64,000 nucleotides of DNA from JAHCHG01 sp041394845 (lineage in GTDB: Bacteria; Acidobacteriota; Blastocatellia; Pyrinomonadales; Pyrinomonadaceae). A program made the translations under genes and the position numbers. This document shows positions 54,080 through 62,530 of the stretch, piece after piece. Under the pieces are notes generated by a model. That model saw only the letters and a list, made by a program, of their open reading frames with translations, made no database searches and was not told the origin of the DNA. The number at the start of each line of letters is the position of its first letter. Position 1 is the first letter of the stretch. The stretch covers positions 358,834-422,833 of the forward strand of contig JAWKHL010000005.1 in NCBI GenBank assembly GCA_041394845.1, read 5' to 3'.

Positions 54080-54556
54080 ATGCATAATACGAAAAATGAT
54101 TTATCGCAAGAAACGAGAGAACAAATGATCGGAATTCTGAACGCCAGGCTGGCCGATTCGCTCGATCTGAAATCGCAGGCCAAACAGGCGCATTGGAACG
54201 TCAAGGGAATGAATTTCATCGCCCTCCACGAACTTTTCGACGATGTCGCCACCGAGGTCGAAGGCTACACCGATACGATCGCCGAAAGAGTTACCATTTT
54301 GGGCGGCACGGCCGAGGGAACCGTTCGTGTGGCGGCGCAGAAATCGAGCCTGAGCCAATATCCGCTTGAAATTTCAGATGGCCGCGATCACGTCGATGCC
54401 CTTTCGACGGCGCTGGCCGATTTCGGCAAAAAGGTCCGCGGCAACATCGACGAAGCCGACGACGCCGGCGATGTGGACACGGCCGATCTTTTTACGGAAG
54501 TATCGCGCGGAATCGACAAAATGCTGTGGTTCGTCGAGGCGCATATTCAGTCTTGA
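54080..54556 (+). CDS. dps: Dps ferritin-like DNA-protection protein
   Basis: 158 residues. Dodecameric iron-storage and DNA-binding protein that uses hydrogen peroxide to oxidise iron. The ferroxidase site is complete with canonical spacing: His38 (QAHWNVKG), His50, Asp65 and Glu69 (12, 15 and 4 residues apart as in characterised Dps). The N-terminal tail is short and only mildly basic (HNTKNDLSQETR), so direct DNA binding is uncertain. SD ACAGGAGG lies at optimal distance. Expression is probably peroxide-induced through the PerR-type box overlapping its promoter. Convergent with the M20 gene across a GTGATGG hairpin. Confidence 0.96.
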   Translation: MHNTKNDLSQETREQMIGILNARLADSLDLKSQAKQAHWNVKGMNFIALHELFDDVATEVEGYTDTIAERVTILGGTAEGTVRVAAQKSSLSQYPLEISDGRDHVDALSTALADFGKKVRGNIDEADDAGDVDTADLFTEVSRGIDKMLWFVEAHIQS

Positions 54557-54565
54557 AGGCGGTAA

Positions 54566-54629
54566 ATAGTGATGGGTGATGGGAAATTTGACTTTTCCCA
54601 TCACCCATCACTTATCACCCATCACTTAT
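54566..54629. repeat. Inverted GTGATGG array between convergent genes
   Basis: GTGATGGGTGATGGGAAA, a 6-7 nt loop, then TTTCCCATCACCCATCACTT and more units. The arm on the right supplies the TGA of the M20 gene. The stem of about 20 bp is nearly perfect and would serve as a bidirectional transcript end. Confidence 0.85.
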
Positions 54630-55908
54630 AATCGAAAACAATATTGCAAAACGCCTTGACCCCGACGTCCAGACGACTGTCATCGATGTAGAAATCCGGC
54701 GTGTGATGCCCGGCGACCTCGGCCGGGTTTTTTCCTTTCGGCATTCCGCCGAGGAAGAAAAAGAACGACGGGGCTTTTTCGCCGAAATATGAAAAATCCT
54801 CCGCTCCGGTCGTCCATTCTCTCTCCAGAACATTTCCCTTGCCGGCCGCTTTTTCGAGCGACGGAAGCATTTTTTTGACCAGTTCGGGGGTGTTGTAGGT
54901 GACCAGGGTTTTGGTGTCGATCTCGACCTCGGCCGTCGCGCCCTGGCTTTCGGCGATCATTTGAACCGTTCGTTTGATCTTTTCGTGAACGTCTTTTTGC
55001 ATGGCCGGATCGAGCGTGCGGATAGTTCCCGCCATCTCCATCTCTTCGGGAATGATGTTCTCGCGGATCCCGCCGCTGATCCTGCCGACGGTGATGACGA
55101 CCGGCGCGCGCGTCAAGACCGATTGCCGCGAAACGATCAGCTGCAGACCGTTGATGATCTGGGCGGCCGTGACGATCGGATCGATCCCGTCCCAGGGCGC
55201 GGAACCGTGCGCCTGCTTGCCTTTGACCCGGATCTTGAACCAGTCCGAAGACGCCATCGCCGCGCCCGACTTGTAACCGATGGTGCCGATCTCGGTCTGC
55301 GAATTGATGTGAATCCCGAAAACGGCGTCGATCTTCGGATTATCCATGACGCCCTCTTTGACCATCAGTTCGGCCCCGCCCTCTTCTCCCTCGGGCGGGC
55401 CTTCCTCGGCCGGTTGAAAGATAAAGACGACCGTTCCTTTGAGCTCATCCTTCATTCCGCTTAAGACCTCGGCCGCTCCCATCAACATCGCCACGTGGGT
55501 GTCATGTCCGCAGGCGTGCATGACCGGCACCGTCTGTCCGTTGTATTCGGCCGTCGCGTGCGAAGCGAAGGGAAGCTGGACGCGTTCTTTAACCGGCAGT
55601 GCGTCCATATCGGCGCGAAGCCCGATCACCGGCCCCGGCGAAGATCCTTTTAGAATGCCGACCACACCGGTTTTGGCGATGCCCGTTCTGACCTCCAGCC
55701 CGAGACTTCTAAGATGAGCGGCGATGTATTCTGCGGTCTTGAACTCGCGGTTCGAGAGTTCCGGATTTTGATGAATGTGGCGTCGCCATTCGATCACTTT
55801 GGGCATCAGTTTGTCGACCGCCGCATTGATCTCCCGGCTCATATCCCTGGCCGCGACGAATCCCGGCAACATCAACCCGATCAAAAAAACGGAGATAAGT
55901 TTTTTCAT
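54622..55908 (-). CDS. Secreted M20 family amidohydrolase/peptidase
   Basis: 428 residues from the ATG at 55908, which opens a signal peptide (LISVFLIGLMLPGFVAA); a longer frame to 55980 adds an unlikely tail. Two-metal M20D hydrolase of the IAA-amino-acid/hippurate type: PGPVIGLRADMDALPV (first His/Asp region), HACGHDTHVAMLMG, catalytic FQPAEEGPPEGEEGG, GSAPWDGIDPI in the lid domain, and YFGEKAPSFFFFLGG near the end. It cleaves N-acyl amino acids or dipeptides; exact substrate unknown. The weak SD is AGGA about 12 nt upstream. The stop comes from the repeat arm. Confidence 0.92.
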   Translation of the reverse strand: MKKLISVFLIGLMLPGFVAARDMSREINAAVDKLMPKVIEWRRHIHQNPELSNREFKTAEYIAAHLRSLGLEVRTGIAKTGVVGILKGSSPGPVIGLRADMDALPVKERVQLPFASHATAEYNGQTVPVMHACGHDTHVAMLMGAAEVLSGMKDELKGTVVFIFQPAEEGPPEGEEGGAELMVKEGVMDNPKIDAVFGIHINSQTEIGTIGYKSGAAMASSDWFKIRVKGKQAHGSAPWDGIDPIVTAAQIINGLQLIVSRQSVLTRAPVVITVGRISGGIRENIIPEEMEMAGTIRTLDPAMQKDVHEKIKRTVQMIAESQGATAEVEIDTKTLVTYNTPELVKKMLPSLEKAAGKGNVLEREWTTGAEDFSYFGEKAPSFFFFLGGMPKGKNPAEVAGHHTPDFYIDDSRLDVGVKAFCNIVFDYK

Positions 55909-55988
55909 TGTTTTAGGATGTCCTGAACTTGTTGAAATTTTTCTATTATTCTGGACCCTCGGCCGGATTTCGTCAAACAAAAGAGAAA

Positions 55989-56090
55989 TAAGGTGAAAAA
56001 GGTTTAAAGGTGAAAAGGTTTAAAGGTGAAAAAGAAATTCACCCGTCGGACGAACATTTTCACATTTTCACTTTTAAACCTTTTTCACCT
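55989..56090. repeat. Inverted GTGAAAA/GTTTAAAGG array
   Basis: Left arm: AGGTGAAAAAGGTTTAAAGG repeated. The right arm, TTTTCACTTTTAAACCTTTT plus TCACC, ends inside the coding end of the amidohydrolase gene, giving its last codons and TGA. Confidence 0.8.
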
Positions 56091-57533
56091 TAATACCCAT
56101 CCGTATTGCGCGTTGGACGGTTGCGTTCCGGCGGCGCGGTACTTTTCTTTGAGTTTCGAGACGTAATCGCCGGGAATGGCGTTCATTTTGGCCTTGACGT
56201 CGATGCCGTAAACCTTGGCCGAATTGAGACCGAAGATCTTTTCCTTGACCCGGTCGGTCAGCGGTTTGAAGCCGAATTTTTTGATGAAATCCTCGGGCAT
56301 CCGCAAACGCCGGAAGGCCTCGATCTGCCATTGCGGAGAACCCCACCAGATCGAATCCGTGCCCCACAAAACGCCGTCTTCGCCGAACGCCTGAATCATT
56401 TCACCGAGCATATAGGCGCACAGGCGCGGGGCGGTGATGACGGTCATTCCGAAGGTCGTCCCGAGATCCATATAGACGTTCTTCAGCTTCGGATCTTTCC
56501 GGCGCGCTTCGCACAGGTCGGTGACCCAGGGGACGCGCGTTTTTTCCTTGAAATCGCCCTCGATGATCTTGAGGATGTCCTGCCCGCCCTTGAACCCGGC
56601 GTGATAGATGAGGAAATTGAGATCCGGAAAATCGCGCGCCGCTTTCGGCACGTCTTTCGGGCTCGAACGGTCGAGATCCCAACTCGGCAGGGGCAATCCC
56701 TTGTGAACGCAGATGTTTTTGATCCCGATTTTGCGCGAATATTCGTAGGCCGGATAGGCGACCTTTTCGTCGTCCATCCACCAGCCGACGCTCCCGTCGG
56801 CCAGGGGCTGACCGGGATAACCCTTCCACGCCTCGACTTTGAGTTGCTCGTGCTGGCGCTTCATATCTTCGAGGTCGCGCGCCCCGAGATCGGGCGAGAA
56901 AAGCCCGTGGGCGACGATCCTTCGCGAACGGGCGAGACCGTTGATCTCGGCCCGCGTTTCGATCAACTCGCCCGGAGGCAGAACGTTGTCCTTGTCCTCT
57001 TTGGCCGGCAAACCCGTGATGACGGCCATCGAGGTGTCGCTGTCGAGGAACATCTCCTTGATGTAATTGGCCAGATAGAGGTCTTTCCATTCGTGTTTCT
57101 TGCCCACCAGATCCTTGTTGCCCCAGGCCGCTCCCGCATTGCGGTAAGCGAGCAGATTGGGCACGCTGATGATCTTCCCGGTTTCGACGTGATGAGTGTG
57201 GATGTCGAAGATGAAGGGAGTTTTCGGGAACTTCTCATCGCCGGCGGAAGGCTCGAACATCTCTGCGGCGGAAACATCGAAAACCGGACCGAAAACCGAG
57301 TTCATGGCCAGAAAGGCGGCGGCCATTCCTCCCGATGTGGCCAAAAATTTGCGTCGGCTGATCCCGAGTTTTTTGGAGGCGTCATCGGCGATCTGCTTCA
57401 GATGATGCTCGACCTTTTGCTGATCTGCGGTCTGTCCGGGCGGAACGAATTCCTCGTTCGAGACGATCTGCGTCGGGATCGGCAATCGCTCCTCATTTTC
57501 CAGATCACATTTTTGAACCCATCTCTTTTTCAT
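56085..57533 (-). CDS. Tat-exported amidohydrolase (amidohydrolase_2 family)
   Basis: 482 residues. TIM-barrel metal hydrolase: FIFDIHTHHVETGK (HxH, about 108-112), ICVHKGLPLPSWD (about 284), LIYHAGFKGG (about 317), and GVLWGTDSIWWGSPQW (Asp about 397). Typical chemistry is hydrolysis or decarboxylation of cyclic or carboxylic substrates; the substrate is unknown. A twin-arginine motif SRRKFLATSGG with a hydrophobic stretch follows at about 59-80, but it is preceded by 58 charged residues, much longer than a usual Tat n-region. SD AAAGGGGA precedes the ATG. The last residues LR and the TGA are made from a GTGAAAA repeat arm. Confidence 0.87.
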   Translation of the reverse strand: MKKRWVQKCDLENEERLPIPTQIVSNEEFVPPGQTADQQKVEHHLKQIADDASKKLGISRRKFLATSGGMAAAFLAMNSVFGPVFDVSAAEMFEPSAGDEKFPKTPFIFDIHTHHVETGKIISVPNLLAYRNAGAAWGNKDLVGKKHEWKDLYLANYIKEMFLDSDTSMAVITGLPAKEDKDNVLPPGELIETRAEINGLARSRRIVAHGLFSPDLGARDLEDMKRQHEQLKVEAWKGYPGQPLADGSVGWWMDDEKVAYPAYEYSRKIGIKNICVHKGLPLPSWDLDRSSPKDVPKAARDFPDLNFLIYHAGFKGGQDILKIIEGDFKEKTRVPWVTDLCEARRKDPKLKNVYMDLGTTFGMTVITAPRLCAYMLGEMIQAFGEDGVLWGTDSIWWGSPQWQIEAFRRLRMPEDFIKKFGFKPLTDRVKEKIFGLNSAKVYGIDVKAKMNAIPGDYVSKLKEKYRAAGTQPSNAQYGWVLR

Positions 57534-57556
57534 CTTACATTCCCCTTTCTTAAAAA

Positions 57557-57580
57557 CCGCTCATTGCTCACCGCTCACCA
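57557..57580. repeat. GCTCACT-family arm at the serine hydrolase stop
   Basis: CCGCTCATTGCTCACCGCTC and ACC: three 7-nt units which, on the minus strand, are read as GTGAGCGGTGAGCAATGA, ending in the stop codon. Confidence 0.8.
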
Positions 57581-58742
57581 TTTCCGCCATCTCGACCAGA
57601 ACGCCCGCCGGGTTCCGGCCCAGATCGCGCGGCACGCTGGAATTGACCTGAACGGCCAGCGCGATCTTCTGTTCGGGAAAATACATCATGTCGGTGATGT
57701 AGCCGGGGAAAAATCCGCTGTGGCCGTAGGTTACCCCTTGGCGGGTCGGGCGGATGATCACCCCGAGGCCGTATTTGGTTTCGCGTCCGAGCATCGGCGC
57801 CGAAACCCCGTCCAGCATCTGCGGCAAAAGCGACGGGTCGAAGGCCTCACCCTCGTACATCATTTTGGCCCAGCGGGCCAGATCTTCCGCGTTCGAAACC
57901 ATTCCGCCGCCGGTCCATTCGAATTGCGGATTGATGATGAACTGCCCGTTTTCGATGACCTTGTCCTTGCCGCCGAAAGGATTGTCTTCGCCCGCGTGGC
58001 CCTGAACCAACCCATCGATCCGGCGGCCGGTCTGGGGTTTCGTCCGGTTCAGTTTCAGCGGTTTGAGCAATTTTTCCCGCGCCAGTTGATAATAGGTCTT
58101 GCCCGAGACCCGTTCGATGATCATTCCGAGAACGATGTAATTGGTGTCGGAATAATCCCAGCCTTTGCCCGCCTCGAACGGGGCTTTTTCGTCGAACAGG
58201 TAGGCGATCAGCTCTTCCGGGCGCCAGACCTTTTCGGGCGCGGCCGTCAGGTCTTTTGTAAACTGTTCCTTGAATTCGTAGCGGATCAGGCCGCTGGTGT
58301 GATTCATCAGGTTGCGCACCCTTATCTGGCGGGCGTTGGGCAGGCGGTCGAACCATTTTTCCTTCCCCAGATATTTTTCGATCGGCGCGTCCAGATCGAT
58401 CTTGCCCGCCTTGATGAGTTGCATCGCCACGGCCGCCACAAAGGTTTTGCCGACGCTTCCCGCCAGCATCAGATCGTCCGCTTTCATCGGCGTTTTCGCC
58501 TCGCGGTCGGCGTAACCGGTGGCCAGTCCGAAAGACGTTCCGTCGGCCAGCGCGACGCCGACAGTCGCTCCGGCGAATTTCGCCTTTTGGTGCCATTCGT
58601 CCAGTTTGGTCTGAAGCCGCGTTTTGAGCGCGGCCGTTTTGTCCGGCGCTTTTTGGGCGAAGATTGAAAGACCCGGACAAAGCAGGAAAAGAAAAATCAC
58701 CCAGACCCCGACCGGAGAACTTCTGTCACTTGGTCTTTTCAT
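57561..58742 (-). CDS. Beta-lactamase-family serine hydrolase (class C/PBP4-like)
   Basis: 393 residues from the ATG at 58742, which overlaps the end of the upstream gene by 17 nt and has AAGGA 10 nt ahead; translational coupling is likely. Signal peptide (VGVWVIFLFLLCPGLSIFA). Catalytic SxxK in AGSVGKTFVAA (Ser about 97), second motif YSDTNYIVLG replacing YxN, and HSG in YGHSGFFPGY as the KTG equivalent. This is the pattern of esterase/D-amino-peptidase relatives rather than of true beta-lactamase. It probably acts on peptidoglycan peptides or esters in the periplasm. The C-terminal residues VSGEQ and the stop come from a heptamer array. Confidence 0.9.
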   Translation of the reverse strand: MKRPSDRSSPVGVWVIFLFLLCPGLSIFAQKAPDKTAALKTRLQTKLDEWHQKAKFAGATVGVALADGTSFGLATGYADREAKTPMKADDLMLAGSVGKTFVAAVAMQLIKAGKIDLDAPIEKYLGKEKWFDRLPNARQIRVRNLMNHTSGLIRYEFKEQFTKDLTAAPEKVWRPEELIAYLFDEKAPFEAGKGWDYSDTNYIVLGMIIERVSGKTYYQLAREKLLKPLKLNRTKPQTGRRIDGLVQGHAGEDNPFGGKDKVIENGQFIINPQFEWTGGGMVSNAEDLARWAKMMYEGEAFDPSLLPQMLDGVSAPMLGRETKYGLGVIIRPTRQGVTYGHSGFFPGYITDMMYFPEQKIALAVQVNSSVPRDLGRNPAGVLVEMAEMVSGEQ

Positions 58743-59220
58743 CTTTGACCATTCCTTTTTCGGCTTCCGTGCAACCCTGCGGTTCGATCGTCGAAGAGGC
58801 GTTGGCGATCTTCCAGCTTTCCCCGTCGCGGACCAGATGAAAAGAATTGACGCCGCAATGCGACAACTTGCCGTCGCTGGTAAAAACGTAGCGGCCCCAT
58901 ACAAGCGCCAGATCGCCGAAGATCTTGACCTCTGGCGCGTACATGTTTTCCTTGATCTCGCCGCGTTTGACGGCGAACATCTGCGAGAAGGCCTCGCCGG
59001 TGAACACCCTGGTGACGGATTTGCCCTCTTTGTTTTTGATCAGCGCGACCAGCTGGGATTCGGGCGTGTAAAGCGCCAGGATCCCGGCCGGATTGTGGCC
59101 GGCCATTTCCGTAAACAGTTGATTGACGACGCCCAAAGCGTTTTTGGAATCGTCCTTCTGGGCCAGCGCTGAGATGGTCAGCAGTAAAGTGAATAAGATA
59201 ACGATCGATGTTTTTTTCAT
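58726..59220 (-). CDS. Exported NTF2-like (SnoaL/DUF4440) protein
   Basis: 164 residues from the ATG at 59220, with SD AAAGGA and a signal peptide (SIVILFTLLLTISALAQ); a longer frame to 59265 has no SD. NTF2-like cone: VVNQLFTEMAGHNPAGILALYTPESQLVAL, FGDLALVWGRYVFTSDGK, and CGVNSFHLVRDGESWKIANASST. Two Cys residues (Cys123 and Cys149 region) could pair. The function is unknown, but coupling to the downstream serine hydrolase suggests a shared role. It is a distant relative of the NTF2-like protein at 26960-27418. Confidence 0.85.
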   Translation of the reverse strand: MKKTSIVILFTLLLTISALAQKDDSKNALGVVNQLFTEMAGHNPAGILALYTPESQLVALIKNKEGKSVTRVFTGEAFSQMFAVKRGEIKENMYAPEVKIFGDLALVWGRYVFTSDGKLSHCGVNSFHLVRDGESWKIANASSTIEPQGCTEAEKGMVKDEKTK

Positions 59221-59266
59221 AAGAATTTTGTTCCTTTTATTTTTTGTTGCGGTTAAAAAAATCAAG

Positions 59267-59363
59267 AAAAACGGGACGCGGATGATGACGGATGAGACTG
59301 ATTAAAACGGGTGTCTGATAAAAAAATTCCGGAAAATCCGTTATCATCCGCGTCCCGTTTTCT
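59267..59363. repeat. Long inverted repeat upstream of the NTF2-like gene
   Basis: AAAACGGGACGCGGATGAT... (59268-59293) pairs with ...ATCATCCGCGTCCCGTTTT (59336-59361) over 26 positions with one mismatch, around about 42 nt. It is palindromic and mobile-element-like; it lies between DUF362 and NTF2-like genes on the same strand and would isolate their transcripts. Confidence 0.8.
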
Positions 59364-59475
59364 TCGATCTTCTTAATGGCAATGATCTGTTTTTTTTGAA
59401 TGCCTCTTCACCTTGTGTTCCGGCGCGAGACTAAAGGTTTTGCGCTTCGGACACAAGCGCCACTGGAGCTGAGAT

Positions 59476-60546
59476 CTAGGCGACCAGTTTTTCTCTGATC
59501 TTTTTGGCGTAATCGGCGCTGGCGCCATCGTCGGTCAGGAACTCGATCTGTTCCGGCGCGCCGACGCCGAGACCGAGTTTGACGGCCTGGGCGATCTGTT
59601 CCTGTTCGAAAACCCGCCCTTTTTCGACCTCGGGCGTCGTTCCGAAATACCGCAGGAGGGCCACCCCGACGGCGTCGATGGCGATCCGGTCGGTGCCGGC
59701 CAGGATCACTTCGGAACTGACCTTCTTCCCGGCGTCGGGGCCGCCGGTGGTAAACGCTTCGACGCCGTCGAGAACGATCAGAGCCGGTTTGTAGGCGGCG
59801 TTGATCTCGGCGATCATCCGTCGCTGGTCGGGCGAAGAATGCAGTTCGCGCATAAAGTTGTAATCGTTGCCGGGAAGACGTTTGGCGGCCAAACCGACCG
59901 AATTTTTCAGCGACAAGGTGAAATGACCGCCGTAACGGTGGGTTTTCAGACAGCAGGTGTTGATCACCGCATCGGCCTCCAGAACCTTTTTGGGGACGGC
60001 AAAGCCCTTTTGCCAGAGGCTGTTTTTGAATTGAAAGGCCTTCCAGTCCTCCTCTTTGAGATCGTCAAAGACGATCGTTTCCGCGCCGCCGTCCTTGGCC
60101 AGCGCGAAGATGTCTTTGGTTTTCATCACCTCGCGCGTGTCGCCCATTCCGCTCCGGTCGCCGATAGTCAGCGAACGGGCTTTGAGGGCGCGCATTTCTT
60201 CCATAAGGGTTTGGAGGGTGTCGCCGTGGGTCGAACCGGGCGTCGCATCGGCGCTGTTGAAGTTCGGTTTGATGAACAGATTCTTGTCTTTGAACTCGTC
60301 TTTCAAATGAAGAAGTTCGATCGCCCGCCGGATGCCTTCGGAGCGATTTGACGTCTTGACAAAGGCGACCTTTGCTTTGGTCAGATTAACCGCTTCTCCG
60401 GCGGCCTCCGTCCCGGCGGCGCGCTTCTGACAATTGACGAGCGCCGGCGAGACAAGAAAAAGCGCCCCGGCCGTTCCGAATGTTTTCAGCCATTCGCGAC
60501 GGTCCATTCCGGATTTCGGATTTCGGATTTCGGATCCTTCTGTCAT
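59476..60546 (-). CDS. DUF362 domain protein with Tat-type signal
   Basis: 356 residues. The ATG at 60546 is fixed by a strong AAGGAGG 8 nt upstream. Residues 3-13 (EGSEIRNPKSG) are encoded by a GATTTCGG heptamer array, followed by MDRREWLKTFGTAGALFLVSPALVNC, a twin-arginine-like signal with a lipobox-like end. The DUF362 fold follows: NLFIKPNFNSADATPGSTH, LTIGDRSGMGDTREV, NTCCLKTHRYGGHFTLSLKNSVGLAAKRLP, and IVLDGVEAFTTGGPDAGK. The family is found with iron-sulfur proteins but its activity is not established; no ferredoxin part is present here. Without the repeat, the protein could start at the internal Met14. Confidence 0.87.
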   Translation of the reverse strand: MTEGSEIRNPKSGMDRREWLKTFGTAGALFLVSPALVNCQKRAAGTEAAGEAVNLTKAKVAFVKTSNRSEGIRRAIELLHLKDEFKDKNLFIKPNFNSADATPGSTHGDTLQTLMEEMRALKARSLTIGDRSGMGDTREVMKTKDIFALAKDGGAETIVFDDLKEEDWKAFQFKNSLWQKGFAVPKKVLEADAVINTCCLKTHRYGGHFTLSLKNSVGLAAKRLPGNDYNFMRELHSSPDQRRMIAEINAAYKPALIVLDGVEAFTTGGPDAGKKVSSEVILAGTDRIAIDAVGVALLRYFGTTPEVEKGRVFEQEQIAQAVKLGLGVGAPEQIEFLTDDGASADYAKKIREKLVA

Positions 60547-60596
60547 GATGTATTCCTCCTTAAAATGCTCACCGCTTACTGCTCACCGCTCACTGG
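60511..60596. repeat. GATTTCGG array in DUF362 start and GCTCACT array upstream
   Basis: 60511-60535: three GATTTCG units directly after the DUF362 start codon region. 60565-60596: GCTCACCGCTTACTGCTCAC and CGCTCACT, four heptamers between the M28 stop and the DUF362 SD. Two families side by side. Confidence 0.8.
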
Positions 60597-60607
60597 AACC
60601 CGTTTCA

Positions 60608-62266
60608 CTAATTGCCGTCCATTTTGAGCGGCTTGTCGACTTTTGGCCGGGCCGGACGATTGGCCAGTTCCCAACCCGTCGCCATAATGGTTCGCGCCAC
60701 CTTTTCCATCTGTTCGAAATTGATCTTTTCGACCGAATCCGAAGGCTGGTGATAGTCTTCGTGGACGCCGTCCATATAAAAGATGATCGGGATGCCTTTG
60801 CGGGCGTAGTTGAAATGGTCCGATCGATAGAAGAACTGCTCCGGGTCTTTCGGGTCGTCGTAACGATAGTTAAAATTCAGATTCAAAAACGCCCGGTTGG
60901 TCGCTTCGCTCAATTCTCCCAACTCGGTGCTCATCATCTTCGAACCGATGACGTAAACCTCGCCCGGCTTGGGCAGATTCTTGTTGACCGGATGATTTTC
61001 GTCGCCCGGATTCTGGTAGCGGCCGATCATATCGATGTTCAGTTCGGCGATGATCGAAGTGATCGGCACGGTCGGATGGTCGGTGAAATACTGACTGCCC
61101 CACAAACCTTTTTCCTCGCCCGCGTGCCAGATGAACAGGATCGAGCGTTTCGGCCGCTGGGCTCCTTTGGCGAAGGCCTCGGCGATGGCCATGACGGCGA
61201 CCGTTCCCGAACCGTCGTCGTCGGCCCCGTTCCAGATCTTGTCCTCGCCCGCCCGGTTCGGATTCATCCCGACGTGGTCGTAATGCGCCCCGATGGCGAC
61301 GTATTCGTTCTTTAAGACCGGATCGCTCCCTTCGAGAATGCCGACCACGTTCTGCGAATGGGTCGGTTCGCTCTTGACGGTGATCTTCAGATTTATTTTT
61401 TTGCTTGTTTTGAGATCGAAGGTCGAGACCGGTTCTCCGGTCGAGGCCTTGGTGTAAACGGCGCTCCCGTTCGATTTCTCGCCCCGGAACAGTTCGTTGA
61501 TAAGATGCGGCGAAGCGGTGATGACCGGAATGGTGATCGGCGAAGAATCCCCGACCAGTTCCACCTGACCTTTCTCGCTCTGCGACCAGCGCGACGAACT
61601 CCAGGAGGCCAGATTCCCGAAAGTTCCGAAAACGATCACCGCTTTGGCTCCGTTCTTTTGGGCGTAGAGAACCGGCGACATCCAGTCCTCGCCCTGCCGG
61701 GTCTGCTGGAGATCGGGAAAAGTAACGCCCGGCGGCAGGCCGTTGGTCACGACCACGATCTTGTCCCTGACGTCGATGCCCTGATAGGGATCGATGTTCT
61801 TCGGTTTGAAAACCCAGCCGTGGCTGACGTAAACGACTCCGGCTCCGTTGATCTCGGCCGGATTGAGGTTTGAAAGAAAATCCTCGCCGTAACGAAAAGT
61901 CTCGCCGTTCATTTCAAGGATCGTTCCAAAGGGATCGATCCGGTTTCGCTTGAGCGGGAATTTCTGAAAATAAGTGTTGCCGTCGCCCGCCGGTTTGATC
62001 CCCCAGTCGGCCAGATGCCGGGCGATGTACATGGCGGCGATGTCGAGCCCGCGCGAAGGCGTGTCGCGGCCTTCGAGTTCGTCGGAAGCGATAAATTCCA
62101 GATGCCCCTTGAGACGCTCGGCCGTCACGGCGTCGGTATTGCCGAAACGTTGGGCCGTTTTGACGGTGGCGGTTGCGGCCGATTTGCCCGCCTTGGTTTG
62201 AGCGGCGGCCGGAAAACCGGAAAAGACAAGTAAAATAAATAAAATAAAAACGGAAGACCTTTTCAT
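60608..62266 (-). CDS. Secreted M28 family zinc aminopeptidase
   Basis: 552 residues; SD GAGGG; signal peptide (SVFILFILLVFSGFPAAAQ). Residues about 45-125: N-terminal part with GHLEFIASDELEGRDTPSRGLDIAA. A PA-type insert (about 130-290) precedes and joins the M28 catalytic domain (about 310-540). Metal ligands: IGAHYDHVG, NGADDDGSGTVAVM, WHAGEEKGLWGS (base Glu plus ligand Glu), IDMIGR, and a C-terminal His in YMDGVHEDYHQPSD. Removes N-terminal residues from peptides outside the cytoplasm. It is the second gene of a minus-strand run with DUF362, probably separately ended by repeats. Confidence 0.95.
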   Translation of the reverse strand: MKRSSVFILFILLVFSGFPAAAQTKAGKSAATATVKTAQRFGNTDAVTAERLKGHLEFIASDELEGRDTPSRGLDIAAMYIARHLADWGIKPAGDGNTYFQKFPLKRNRIDPFGTILEMNGETFRYGEDFLSNLNPAEINGAGVVYVSHGWVFKPKNIDPYQGIDVRDKIVVVTNGLPPGVTFPDLQQTRQGEDWMSPVLYAQKNGAKAVIVFGTFGNLASWSSSRWSQSEKGQVELVGDSSPITIPVITASPHLINELFRGEKSNGSAVYTKASTGEPVSTFDLKTSKKINLKITVKSEPTHSQNVVGILEGSDPVLKNEYVAIGAHYDHVGMNPNRAGEDKIWNGADDDGSGTVAVMAIAEAFAKGAQRPKRSILFIWHAGEEKGLWGSQYFTDHPTVPITSIIAELNIDMIGRYQNPGDENHPVNKNLPKPGEVYVIGSKMMSTELGELSEATNRAFLNLNFNYRYDDPKDPEQFFYRSDHFNYARKGIPIIFYMDGVHEDYHQPSDSVEKINFEQMEKVARTIMATGWELANRPARPKVDKPLKMDGN

Positions 62267-62530
62267 CTTTTTTTCCCTCGGATAAAAAATTGGACCGACT
62301 GTTCCATTTTGCTTTTTTCTCGGGTCCGAACCGTTTTCGGCCTTTCCCGGAAAAATCTGAACAAAATACGGATTTGGTCACTGGTGTTGATGCTTTTACG
62401 CCCGCCGGGAAATTTAGGTTTCAGGGCGGACGAAAAAAAGGCTGGAGCGGCCCGCCCCGGTTTTTAAAATGCCGAAGATGGCGGTCGGCGGTCGCCCCCG
62501 ATCATTTAACAAGCCCGAAACGTCCTCGTT

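Noticed and set aside
56106..58667. 853-codon open frame on the plus strand
   Set aside because: Antisense to the amidohydrolase and serine hydrolase genes; no start signal, no motif, shadow composition.
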